Source of the DNA: Silurus meridionalis
Lineage: Eukaryota > Chordata > Actinopteri > Siluriformes > Siluridae
NCBI RefSeq assembly: GCF_014805685.1
Contig: NC_060901.1
Location: 17,029,905-17,093,904 of the forward strand
DNA length: 64,000 nucleotides
Direction: 5' to 3'
The notes under the pieces are model-generated. The model was not told the origin of the DNA, made no database searches, and saw only the letters and a program-made list of their open reading frames with translations. Shown piece by piece: positions 54,864 to 64,000 of the stretch. Within the stretch, counting starts at the first letter, position 1; every line of letters begins with the position of its first letter. Both the position numbers and the translations under genes were made by a program.

Positions 54864-55041
54864 GATGTGTAACTTTATCTGTGTGAAATATTATTAAACA
54901 AATCAGGTACAATATTATGTGCAATATTACCCGCAATTTACGTGCAATACTACCTTAAAACATGACTTAAAAAGCGTACTTTAGTTTTTTCCTATTTGTA
55001 TTATTACATTGTACTGTATATATACTGGTATTGTAGTATGT

Positions 55042-55085
55042 TGTTATTATTATTATTATTATTATTTATTATTATTTATTTTTAT
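55042..55085. repeat. Microsatellite-like (ATT)n in the Rex1 3' UTR
   Basis: A run of TTA/ATT triplets with minor interruptions. Confidence 0.85.
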
Positions 55086-55202
55086 TTCTGTTTTTATTTT
55101 TTTTGTATATTCTTCTTTTTTTATATATATTTGCATCTATTTTTATTTCTTTGTCTTGCTGCTGTAACATAGAAATTTCCCCACTGTGGGACGAATAAAG
55201 GT

Positions 55203-55245
55203 TTATCTTATCTTATCTTATCTTATCTTATCTTATCTTATCTTA
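55203..55245. repeat. (TTATC)n tail of the Rex1 copy
   Basis: About eight TTATC units ending the LINE, presumably generated during target-primed reverse transcription. Confidence 0.95.
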
Positions 55246-55291
55246 ATAGGGTTGGTGAGTTAACCGAGGTCAAGATAAGTGGGTTCGACTG

Positions 55292-56074
55292 TACCTGCAT
55301 TTCTTCCTTTACCACATCCATTAACCTCCTTCTTGGTGGCTCCATCCTCAGCATTATATACCCCATGTCCCTCCTCTGCACATATCCAAACCATCTCAAT
55401 CGGGCCTCTCTCACTTTGTCTCCAAAACATCCTATATGCGCTGTCCCTATAATGAACTAATTTCTAATCCTGTCCATTGTCGTCACTCCCAATGAAAATC
55501 TCAGCATCTCCAGCTCTGCTACCTCCAGCTCCACCTCCTGTCTTTTAGTCAATGTAACTGTCTCTAAACCATACAACATCGCAGGTCTCACCACAGTCCT
55601 ATAAACTTTCCCTTTCACTCTTGCAGATACTCTTCTATCACAAATCACTCCTGATATTACTCTTCTCCACCCACTCCACCCTGCCTGCACTCTACTCTAA
55701 CACTTCTAACTTCTCTAACACAATCTCCATTACTTTGCACTGTTGACCCCAGGTACCTAACTCGTCCAAGAGAAAACCTTCTCCACCTTTTCTCCCTGCA
55801 ACCGCACCACTCCACTGCCCCCCTCTTATTTATCTGTCTTACTCCTACTGACTTTGATTCCCCTTCTCTAAAGCGTGTACCTACACCTCTCCAGGTTCTT
55901 CTTCTCTGCAGTCCCACCTCCACCTTGAACCAGTCTGTCATTACTACTGCACACTTCACTGCTGTCACACTGACCTCATAAATGTCCTTTACCACCCTCA
56001 CATACTCTGACACACCAGAGGGGAAATCCCAGATCAAATATCAGTGACCTTATTTATAAAAAAACTCTGAAAAC
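55292..56074 (-). mobile_element. RTE LINE derivative copy 2, 5' part with captured leader
   Basis: Continues the LINE of 53010-53091 after the TA insertion. On the minus strand the ORF remnant at 55657-56037 reads SEYVRVVKDIYEVSVTAVKC, KVEVGLQ, then RRRTWRGVGTR, showing the same fusion (loss of the FADD block) as the 34.7-35.6 kb copy. The 5' ~50 bases (plus strand AGTGACCTTATTTATAAAAA, ending CTGAAAAC at 56074) are identical to those at 35600-35631. Confidence 0.88.
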
Positions 56075-57054
56075 TTTCCACAGGCCACAGGTGTTGGATC
56101 AGGAAAATTTGTAGAAATGGAAATAATACTTTAGGTTTGTGACACTGTTTAGCAATCGATTCTGAAAAATATTCAGTTTTGGCAGCTATATGGTATGCTG
56201 ATATGTGAGCATGTAATCTCTCAGCATGAGCCAGAGAAGAGCTTTAATCTTGTCATTAAGCCAAGGTGGAACTCTAGGTTTAAGTTTCCTGACTTTAAAA
56301 GGAGTTATAAATTCAAGGATGTCACCACAAACTGTAAAACTGGGACACTAATCTATCTGGCCCAACACCTGTAATCAACATTAGACATTGTAAACTGTAT
56401 CCGCTTTACTGTATCTGATATAATCGAACAAACCTGACATACCCAAATGGCATATTATTAGTTTACAAGTTCGTAAGGGAAGATTTAAGAAATAAGTAAC
56501 TTGCGACCTGGAAAAAAATTGAATCTATTATGTCAATACTTTATACAGGAAGTCCAAAAGTTAAAATCAAGTCAAATTTGTGACCGTTCAATAAGGTGAA
56601 ATTCTTTAACCAAAGACTTAATAGACAACATACAAGAATATTCCATAAAAATAATGGAACTGTAATAAATGGATTTGGTATCACCCAGATGAGGATGAAA
56701 ATAAAAATATCTTGAATTTAATATTAAAATAATCCAAAATCAGCAACAGTCAATTCGGTCATTTCTTATCATCATGGAAGTAAAAAAAAAAGTTAAAAAA
56801 ATTCCCATATAAAAAGTTTTTTATTGAGAGGTGGTAAATAAATAAGAGCACAAATAACTGAATAACATGTACCAACCTCAAGCATGTACACTTAAAACCT
56901 AGTAAAACTTTTCATAGTTTTAGAACAGCATTAAAAATTATTTGTATCATTTATTTATTTAAGAGTGGCAACACCTTCACCCATTCCAGTAGCTCTAGGG
57001 TTACTTTTACAGTTACAGTCCTTGGGTCAGTGTGGGAAGAAATTACAGTCCTTT
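56075..57054. other. Intron sequence, largely unrecognised
   Basis: A block near 56205-56345 (AAGCCAAGGTGGAACTCTAGG) may be a decayed L2-like LINE 5' region. At 56660-56700 a short L2 3' UTR-like piece (CACCCAGATGAGGATG) is seen. Otherwise nothing. Confidence 0.35.
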
Positions 57055-57280
57055 GAGATGTGGTTGCTCATTGGTTGAGGTTCTGGATTACTGATCAGAA
57101 GCTCAGGGTTTCAAGCTCCGGTATTGCCAAGCTGCCACTCTTGGGCCCCTTGAGCAAGGCCCTCAACTCTCTGTGCTCAATGGGTTCTGTATCATGGCTG
57201 ACAGCACAGTAAAATTCAAGAAATAAATTTACTGTGCTGTAAAAAGTACATGTGACAAGTATAAAGCATTTTTATTTTCC
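57055..57280 (+). mobile_element. tRNA-derived SINE (second family), fullest copy
   Basis: The plus strand starts with a tRNA-like head (GTGGTTGCTCATTGGTTGAGG as A-box region; GGGTTTCAAGCTCCG as B-box region). The shared body follows (CCTTGAGCAAGGCCCTCAAC, CTGTATCATGGCTGACAGC) and then the tail ATGTGACAAGTATAAAGCA. Reverse-complement copies are at 3.28 and 51.32 kb. RNA polymerase III would transcribe an intact copy. Confidence 0.75.
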
Positions 57281-58084
57281 TTTTCAAGGCTTCAGATAGC
57301 ATAAACTTAAAGCCAAATCTTGGTAATAAAAAGATTTAGAGTCCAGCTCATAAAATGAAAACAAGTCTTATTAGCTAGAGATTGTAGGTTAATTAAAGCC
57401 ATCTTCACTTCAGTAGCAGCAGTTATAAAGTTCATTGTACGACAGAGAATAAAGAGGGCTTGAGGAGACTCTGGCATCGATAATGATAGACAATAAATGA
57501 AGGAGAATTATTCCTCTTTTTCTGAAATGTAATTTTCAAGGTACTCCCCTGGACAAACATGCCTCTTTCAGAGCCACTATTTTAGCTGGAAACAGGAACA
57601 AGACTGACCTTCCCTTGTTCAAGAGAGAGCCGAGAGAGGACCCAGCAGTTGAGAGTAACTTTTGAATTTTAATGGCAAAAACTAAACAAAACAATTGCAT
57701 CTTTTGCAACTTTAACTGTCCACACTAATACGTTTTAGTTTAAAAATGCTAAGTTTTCGGTGTTTCGGTTTGAATTAACAACTTTTGGGAAATGATGGAA
57801 AACGATATTGTGGACTTGGATCGTTTTTAGACAAAAAAAAGGTTTTAAAATTTATCTGGATTAGTGTAGACTTAGCTACACTGATGTAAACTATACTTGT
57901 AAGCTTTGTTTTCAAATCCATGCTTCTTTTACTCAAGAATCTAAACCCAGGATGTATTTGGACTGTAATTAATATCAACAGTGTGCTACAATGGCTTTTA
58001 AGCACCAATTTCTAAGCTTAAAAAACTATAGTTTTGTGTTTATGCACCTATCACTGAAAAGAACAACTCAACTATTGAAATGTA
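57281..58084. other. Intron sequence with no recognised feature
   Basis: No coding or repeat signature was recognised. Confidence 0.4.
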
Positions 58085-58320
58085 ATGAATGGACATTCGC
58101 TGCCACCCAGATGAGTATGGGTTCCCCTTTTGGGTCTGGTTCCTTTCAAGATTTCTTTCCTCATGCCATCTTAAAAAGCTGCCACAGTCACCACTGGTTG
58201 GTCATTAGGGATAAACTTTAAATGATAAAGAACAAAATTATACATTCTTTTATACAACCACTTAATCTCTGTAAAGCTACTTTGAGACAAGGTCCATTGT
58301 TAAAAGCGCTCTACAAATAA
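58085..58320 (+). mobile_element. L2-like LINE 3' UTR, plus strand
   Basis: CACCCAGATGAGTATGGGTT, GGTCTGGTTCCTTTCAAGAT, CTCTGTAAAGCTACTTTGAG and AAGCGCTCTACAAATAAAAA in the family order. The ATTGA tail is degraded. Confidence 0.8.
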
Positions 58321-59337
58321 AAATGTATTACTTTACAGAATAAAATAACATTTATTTTTATTGAAATATTATATTGCATCATCATTGTTATTTCGAAATA
58401 GTGTTTAAAATAGAGCATCATTCTGACCACTTTCCTAATTTGGAAATGAGACTGTATCAGCTTTGAGAAGAACAACTTCAGTATATAGAATTCCATATAG
58501 TTCATTATTGTAATCTATTTCAATAATGAAATAGTGAAAAAAATATTTCACATATTTCAATACTGACAAAATAATAATATATTGAAACTGCAATACCATC
58601 CTCTGATACTCCTGATGGCATAATGGAACAATGGTGTATTACTCAGAACCTAATCTCGGCATGCAGTGTGCTAATGAACTCTCCTACTGTGTCTAAGGGC
58701 AGTGCTATAGAAAGATGACATGTGGCATTTTGGACACTTCTCCCTGGCACAGAGCTTCTGTCAGCTCCACCTGGCACTGTTTTCCTTCCACCATGCTCTG
58801 GGGTTGGAAGCAAGACACCCAGCAGGGCAGGAGGTTGAAGTCGCTCTGGCATGCTTGCATTTCCTCATACCAGGTGGATGCACTGTTACATCCAAAGCAG
58901 TCCCTTACTACAGTCAGACGTGTTTATTTGTGTACGTGTGTGTGGTGCATTCTGGAGTCCAATGTCTGTCTGCCGTAAGTATAAGGCCAATATTTTTGTG
59001 AGGACATTTGGTAGCAAGTAAATTTTACTGTGATATTCACATCACATTTCTCTTAGTAGAAATTCCACTTGATTTAATAGATGACATTAAACTGTTTCAA
59101 GAAGGAATGATGACTAATGACAGCGAATGCTTTTAAATATTTACTTCTCTGGTAAAATTTTCAACTGAACCACTGAACTACCTCAGATGATGAAAACACT
59201 AGATGTCAAAAGTCTTTCACCATAAGATATTCCTCTATAGTTGGATTGTCAATTTGTCAATTAAAGCTATTTGTTGAAGTAGTACCTTGATATTTGCCCT
59301 AGTGGCCATATATATTAGGAATTCTGCTTATTCTAGA
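58321..59337. other. Unique-looking intron sequence
   Basis: The segment 58640-58980 is less AT-rich and has overlapping open frames on both strands (58643-58852 minus, 58715-58978 and 58720-59001 plus). None resembles a known protein or has clear splice sites. It may be non-coding conserved sequence or an old unclassified repeat. Confidence 0.35.
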
Positions 59338-59600
59338 GCAGGGGTCACCAAACTTTTTGAAACTGAGAGCTACTCTTGGGTACTGATTAATGAGAAGGGT
59401 TACCAGTTTGATACACACTTCTGAAATAACAAATTTGCTCAATTTACCTTTAATTATATGTTATTATTAATAATTAATGATATTCATCTATATCTAGTCA
59501 TCTATATTTTAATATTTTCAATCACACCAATGCAAGTGTGATTTAAAAAAAGAATAGCAAAATAAAAAATCCATGTTAGCTCCTGGGTCTGTCACGGATC
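59338..59600. mobile_element. hAT-like element, left end only
   Basis: Starts CAGGGGTCACCAAACTTTTTG, then GAGAGCTACTCTTGGGTACTG and TTACCAGTTTGATACACACTT, and the AT-rich block near 59440-59490, matching a widespread fish hAT-like repeat. The right terminus was not found. Confidence 0.55.
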
Positions 59601-59769
59601 ATGAAAAGTGAAACTTAAATCTGTCACTGAGGTTTGGATTTATTCATACACAGTAAAAAATATTATTAAAAGCTTCTTTCTTTTCACGTTTTTATTTCCA
59701 ATGTTATAATAGGCTGTATATTAATTTATTGGGAGAAAACCAATAACAACATAATCTGCAATCTATGTA

Positions 59770-60145
59770 GAATTCTGTGTGGAATCAGACACTGAGCACC
59801 ACAATGAAACCGTCACTAGGTTACGTATGTAACCCTAGTTCCCTGAGGAAACAAGAGCTGTTTTAAAATGCTTTGGGAATGCCTGTGGTTGTTCATGCTA
59901 TGAATCATGTGTAAAATCTGGCCAACAGGCAGTCATGACATCATTGGCGGGTGACATCACGCAAACCAGGAAGCTACAGAATGGGAGCGCGATGGGAGCA
60001 GCATCAGCTTCTGAAAAGGAGAAGGTAAGCGCTGCAGGATGCAGGGAGTATGGCACATTGACACAGCTTTCATTCTTTCAGGGAACTAGGGTTACCTAAA
60101 TAACCTATTGACGGTTTCATTGTGGTGCTCAGTATCTGATTCCTT
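59770..60145. repeat. Inverted terminal-repeat region of the DIRS-like element
   Basis: GAGCACCACAATGAAACCGTC...AACCCTAGTTCCCTG (59787-59841) recurs inverted as CAGGGAACTAGGGTTAC...GACGGTTTCATTGTGGTGCTC (60079-60133). Between them is a leader-like segment resembling the 41.9 kb DIRS-like terminus. The motif AGGAACTTGAGCTGC next to the inner arm also matches that copy. Confidence 0.75.
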
Positions 60146-60229
60146 TCAGGAACTTGAGCTGCATCAAAATGCTTTGGGAAGGAATGTCCAATCATGCCAT
60201 ACTGACCAGTCCCTGCCTAGTCTGTCTGA

Positions 60230-60935
60230 GCACACCCTGCATGCAGGACAGAGGAGCCGGGAGTGGCTCTGATGTCGAGGTCATTGAACCTGACTAATGT
60301 CAGTAGGGTGGACCAACCCACAGCGTTGCAAATGTGTGGGAGTGGGAAGACCAGAGGACCCATAATACAGACAAATGGCATCCACAATCCATCTACTTAG
60401 CGTCTGCTTAGTGGCCAGGAAACCTTTCCTCTCCTGAGGTCCATAGCAGATGAACAGCTGCTCCGAATTCCTCCACAGACTCGTCCTGTGGAGGTATGTC
60501 TCCAGTGCTCACACAGTCGATTTTGCTTCTCCTGGTTAGGGGCTAGGAAAGGAGGAGGGCAGAATGCCTGCAAAACGACAGGTCGCAAGGGGGCCGCAGG
60601 CACCTTAGGCACATATTCCGGTTCGGGGTACAGGATAGCACTGACCATGCCAGGGGCAAACTCCAGGACAGACAGGCCACAGAAAAAGCCTGTCCCCGAA
60701 TCTCTTAAGGGAGGATATTGCCACGAGAAAGGTGGTCTTGACCGCCAGATACCTAAGGGCAACGGCGGCCAAGTCCAACACAGGCACTCTGGGTTGTGTC
60801 CCGGGCCTTAGCCTCTGGGTGCCGTGTAGAACACGTGTAACGAGTAGGTGTTTACCCAGCAACTGACCCACTGGCGGGGTACAATAAGCCACAATAGTGG
60901 ACACATAAACATTAAGGGGTTGATGGGGCAACCCT
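60230..60935 (-). pseudogene. DIRS-like tyrosine recombinase, catalytic Tyr lost
   Basis: Minus-strand frames give FLVAISSLKRFGD (N-terminal catalytic-domain start), then LSVLEFAPGM and YVPKVPAAPLRPVVLQAFCP. QEKQNRLCEHWRH follows (family consensus has a LLCPVRAL-like stretch here), and then LSRWIVDAICLYYGS. Near the end TLVRFNDLDIRATPGSSVLH stands where the family has ARFYxLD. The nucleophilic tyrosine codon is AAT (Asn, plus-strand 60283-60285). With at least one frameshift as well, the enzyme is inactive. It would have joined circular cDNA to the genome. Confidence 0.8.
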
Positions 60936-60989
60936 GCGGCAAACTGTTCCTACAGGAACTCCAGAACTGAATCAAACAGGCTCACACCA

Positions 60990-62110
60990 CGTAGTAAGCA
61001 GATGCCATTTAGCAGCATACAACCTCCTCATGGAGGAATCTCTTCCCCTGCCTGTGAGAGGAGATCCCTCCTGGGAGGAATTTTCCAAGGAGGTCCCTCG
61101 AGGAGGGACAGCAAGTCTGCAAACCAAGGTATGCCTGGCCACCGAGGTGCCACCAGGAGGAGATGAGCTCCGGATGACAAGGAGCTCCCAGGACGGGGCC
61201 TTGAGACAGGAAGGTAGGTCCCTCCATACTTCTAAGGTCCGCAGGGCTCGCCATGAGACCTTGATAGTATGGAACAGATTGCCCTTTTAGGAGAACCCTC
61301 TGTCTCTGAGCCACCACTAGAGGGGTCTTAAATGGAGTAGGCCAAGTGGGATCACACTGGCCGCTGCTGTCATGAAACCGAGCAGCCTCTGGAACTGCCT
61401 CACAGTCAGTGACTGGCCTACTTTCACTCCCCCGACTGCAATGCGGATGACTTTGATCTAGGCAGTAGACAATTGTGCCTGCAACACATTAGGGTCCCAC
61501 ACAATGCCAAAGAAGGTGGTTCTCTGTACTGGAGAAAGCACACACTTCTTTGCATTCAGTCCAATTCCTTCATGTGGGCGAGAACGACATCTCGATGCCG
61601 GACCTCCTAAAGCTCTGATCAAGCTAATGCCAACAAATCATCAATATAGTTTAGAATGCGGATGCCCTGAAGGCGTAGCGGGGCTAAAGTTGCATTCATG
61701 CACTTGGTGACTGTGCGGGGTGAGAGTGCTAGGCCGTGATGGCTATGTGGAAATATGCGTCCCTTAGATCTATCGTGAAAAAACAGTCCATGGACTTGAT
61801 CTGAGACTAACCTCCCTGAGAGTAAGCATCTTAAACCTGAGCCTCTTGAGTGAGGATCGGCCGCATTCTGCCATCATTCTTTGGAACAACAAAGTACTGG
61901 TTGCAGTAGCACTACTCTCTGACCAAGGGAGGAACCACCTTGATGGCCCCATTTCTCAGGACGGTGCATACTTCCTGTTCCAGGACCAGAGCCCGCTTGT
62001 GCCCCACCACGGTAGGGCGCAACCCGTTGAAACGAGGCAGAGGGGACCCAAACTGAATCGAGTAGCCCTCTTTTATGGTGCCGGGCTGGGGTTGTGCCCG
62101 CCAAGCGGCC
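60990..62110 (-). pseudogene. DIRS-like reverse transcriptase/RNase H remnants
   Basis: On the minus strand near 62080-61850 shifted frames read FNGLRPTVVGHKRALVLEQE, RNGAIKVVPPLV, YFVVPKNDGRMRPIL and, near 61800-61750, CFFTIDLRDAYFHIAI. These are the typical DIRS RT N-terminal blocks. The YLDD-like region (61500-61650) is too decayed to confirm. 61317-61009 reads GLMASPADLRSMEGP, then DLLGKFLPGGIS, similar to the DIRS RNase H region. Many stops and deletions. Confidence 0.7.
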
Positions 62111-62124
62111 CTGTGAGAACGATG

Positions 62125-62211
62125 GATGAACTGGATCGCAAAGACAGAAAGAAATCTACAACTAGCGAAGAAGTTTTAGGCAAGTTTTACAAGAGGCATG
62201 CTATAGAAGCC
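62125..62211 (+). mobile_element. Tc1-like transposase fragment
   Basis: The plus strand reads MDELDRKDRKKSTTSEEVLGKFYK, corresponding to the same region as the 32.46-32.55 kb piece. A single short fragment squeezed between the DIRS-like remnant and an RTE copy. Confidence 0.55.
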
Positions 62212-62880
62212 ACTATCTTCTTCTTCTTTTGGCTTTTCCAATTAGGGGTCGCCACAGCGGATCATCCGTCTCCATACCCCCCTGTCCTCTACATCTGCTT
62301 CTTTCACCCCAACTACCTGCATGTCTTCCCTCACCACATCTATAAACCTCCTCTTTGGCCTTCTTCTTTTCCTCCTTTCTAGTGGCTCCATCCTCAGCAT
62401 TCTCCTACTGATATACTCCATGTCTTAACCCCCCCCCCCCCCCCCTTGTCTCCAAAACATCCTACATGCACTGTCCCCTAATAAACTAATTTCTAATCCT
62501 GTCCATCCTCATCACTCCCAACGAAAACCTTAACATCTTCATCTCTGCTACCTCCAGCTCCACATTTACTGTCTTTTACTCAGTGCCACTGTCACTAAAT
62601 CATACAACATCTCAGGTCTAACCACAGTCCTATAAACTTTCCCATTTACTCTCACAGATACTCTTCTATCACAAATCACTCCTGGCACTTTTCTCCACCC
62701 ACTCCACTGCCTGCACTCTTTTCTTCACTTCTCTAACACACTCTCCAGTACTTTGCACTGTTGATCCCAGGTACCTGAACCCCTCCACCTTCACCACCTC
62801 TTCTCCCTGCAACCGCACCCCTCCACTGCCCTCTTTCTCATTCACACACATGTACTCTGTCCTACTGAATTTCATTCATT
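62212..62880 (-). mobile_element. RTE LINE 3' portion with a poly-C replacement
   Basis: Minus-strand 3' tail (TTCTTCTTCTTTTGGCTTTTCC, reversed GAA repeats) followed by the C-terminal ORF to about 62880, 5'-truncated. At 62429-62445 a run of 17 C stands where the family has about 40 bases of coding sequence (between the CATGT and CTTGTCTCCAAAAC blocks). The minus frame 62669-62875 retains TEYMCVNEKEGSG and EGFRYLGSTVQST. Confidence 0.88.
62429..62445. repeat. Poly(C) tract
   Basis: Seventeen C in a row within LINE-derived coding sequence; possibly a sequencing or assembly artefact. Confidence 0.85.
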
Positions 62881-64000
62881 CATTCATTGTAGTTATAAAT
62901 ATAGGAAAAGGAAAACGTGACTACTGAAAGCTGAATATAAAGATGGCTGTTTTGGATGTGTGAAAGAGTAAATCCTTCACATTATTATGTCTGGAACCAA
63001 TTTGCTATGTTTTAGTGCAAGCGTATCTTAGAGGCATAACACAGAGCATATTGCTCATTATGTGTGGTGTAAGTTGATGTCTTTTCACCCCATTGACATT
63101 TGAAAAGCTTGTTTTTTTCTCATCACACTTTGCTCCAAACATTTTTTTATTTGGCAGATCCTGTAATAATAACAATAAATAAATATAAATAATAAAATGT
63201 GTAACAAAACCAATTAAATCTCAGACTTGCGATTAGAAAGTTAAGCTGATTAGCTGATATACACGCAACGTGTTGGAGTGTTAGTGCGAACAAACATGCG
63301 CTCAGGAGACAGGAGGATTATTTTATGCAATTTGTCATATCCAGCTCTTATTTCTACCACTTAAATATTAATGTGAAAATATATTTGTATATTATTAGAA
63401 CAACAAAAAAAATATATTTTTTTTAGTGGTCTGCAGGATATGAGAAATGAGAGGAGATAATGTGATTGAATAATGTATTTTTTTGAAGCCGACTGCTTTC
63501 TGCTTACTGCTTGCAAGCATGAGCATGAAATATACAAAATATATGCACACATTATCTTCTGCTTTATGGATGTTTATAACAAAATAAACAACTACATGAA
63601 ACAGGAACAGTAGAGGTATTCCGGGGATCTAAAGAGTTATCCATAATAAATCTCGATAGAGCTCACCGGCTCCGCTTGTCTCATCCGTGTGCTGGTGCAT
63701 GACAGCTTTGGCCTCTGAACACTGAACAGTGCTAAAGAAGCCAGGCATGTCCAGGGGCTTCTACAGTAACATAATAGGCAAATCCCACCTTCTGTACGTT
63801 GCAAGAGTGGCTCAGCACCACATTCTTGACTTGGAGCACATCTGGAAGACCAAAGCCAGCAAAATGTCCTGTGATGCTCAGGCCGATGCTCAGGCACACT
63901 GGATACATGGGCTGAGCAAATATTCTTACACTTGGAAATATTAAAACGAATAAAATCATGAATATTATAGAGCTACAACTACATACATACAAATACAAAC
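62881..64000. other. Unique-looking intron sequence to the window end
   Basis: Begins with a short (CATT)n run. No transposon or gene recognised. The 63640-63920 stretch is less AT-rich, with open frames on both strands of no recognisable similarity. It may be a conserved non-coding block or an unknown exon. The next mGluR exon is not present. Confidence 0.35.

Larger units (their letters stand above)
53690..55245 (+). mobile_element. Rex1 (Babar) LINE, 5'-truncated, with (TTATC)n tail
   Basis: The coding remnant starts at LMKTLERLVLTHLRP and ends near 54861. The 3' UTR ends CCCCACTGTGGGACGAATAA, then AGG and eight TTATC-type units (55203-55245), the hallmark tail of this family. Several frameshifts break the ORF. 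It lies within the TA-site DNA transposon. Confidence 0.92.
53092..55291. mobile_element. TA-site DNA transposon (Tc1/mariner-pogo-like), host to a Rex1 insertion
   Basis: Left end CAGTGGAACCAGGTTATTTCG and right end (reverse complement) CAGTCGAACCCACTTATCTTG form imperfect terminal inverted repeats of ~25 bp. TA lies on both sides, exactly restoring the interrupted LINE sequence (AACTA|CCTGC) when the element is removed. The interior holds a putative LTR-like segment and a 5'-truncated Rex1 LINE. No transposase was recognised, so only the ends of the DNA element remain. Confidence 0.85.
59770..62110 (-). mobile_element. DIRS-like tyrosine-recombinase retrotransposon, decayed
   Basis: On the minus strand the order is reverse transcriptase (62110-61500), RNase H-like region (61300-61000), tyrosine recombinase (60930-60230) and terminal repeat. 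This is the gene order of DIRS elements, which integrate through a tyrosine recombinase rather than a DDE integrase. All coding parts contain frameshifts. The gag end is missing on this copy (a Tc1 piece and an RTE copy follow at 62.13 kb). Confidence 0.82.

Noticed and set aside
58643..59001. Possible second mGluR or other exon
   Set aside because: None of the three frames resembles mGluR or any family I recognise, and splice sites are not convincing.
61846..62382. A 178-codon plus-strand frame
   Set aside because: It runs across antisense DIRS RT, a Tc1 scrap and antisense RTE sequence; a chance chimera.

Overview
This window is vertebrate nuclear DNA, almost certainly from a ray-finned (teleost) fish. 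It contains Rex1, L2-like and RTE-type LINEs, several teleost Tc1/mariner families, a DIRS-like tyrosine-recombinase element, a Gmr1-like Ty3/gypsy element, tRNA-derived SINEs and very many (CA)n, (TA)n, (GA)n and (TATC)n microsatellites. An otophysan such as a catfish is plausible but cannot be proved from the sequence. There is no prokaryotic gene organisation.

The only host coding sequence I can support is the first 53 bases. They are the 3' end of an exon encoding the ligand-binding domain of a group III metabotropic glutamate receptor (grm8- or grm4-like), followed directly by a GTAAGC splice donor. I found no second exon on either strand, so the remaining ~64 kb is best read as one very long intron of that receptor gene. 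Such long introns are typical of this family.

Layout. 1-9.8 kb: intron start, microsatellites, SINE pieces, a short terminal-inverted-repeat MITE at 5.8-6.0 kb and two pieces of a dispersed DNA-transposon family. 9.8-15.4 kb: a Gmr1-like LTR retrotransposon on the minus strand. Its integrase lies upstream of reverse transcriptase and is mostly deleted. The element is flanked by inverted LINE pieces, and its gag/LTR end is tandemly duplicated (2 x 1.45 kb, about 99% identical). 15.4-28.8 kb: MITEs, four Tc1/mariner remnants, SINEs and some unique sequence. 28.86-31.81 kb: a full-length RTE-type LINE with a perfect 16-bp target-site duplication. 32-38 kb: a Tc1 remnant, a near-complete hAT-like element and a chimeric minus-strand RTE insertion. 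38.7-43.6 kb: L2-like LINE copies and the 5' part of a DIRS-like element. 45-50 kb: Tc1 copies and L2 3' ends. 51.3-56.1 kb: a nested cluster made of an RTE copy with an internal inversion, then another RTE copy split at a TA dinucleotide by a DNA transposon that carries a Rex1 copy. 57-64 kb: SINE, L2 tail, hAT end, a decayed DIRS-like element whose recombinase tyrosine is lost, another RTE copy and unique sequence.

The transposable elements do not form a host pathway, but they do interact. A tRNA-Glu-derived SINE is built from both ends of the same RTE LINE. Two RTE copies share the same internal deletion and a captured 5' leader. Several elements are nested so that their order of insertion can be read. 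I see no convincing sign of a new gene system. The most informative novelties are these composite and rearranged elements and a few unique stretches that could be intronic regulatory sequence.
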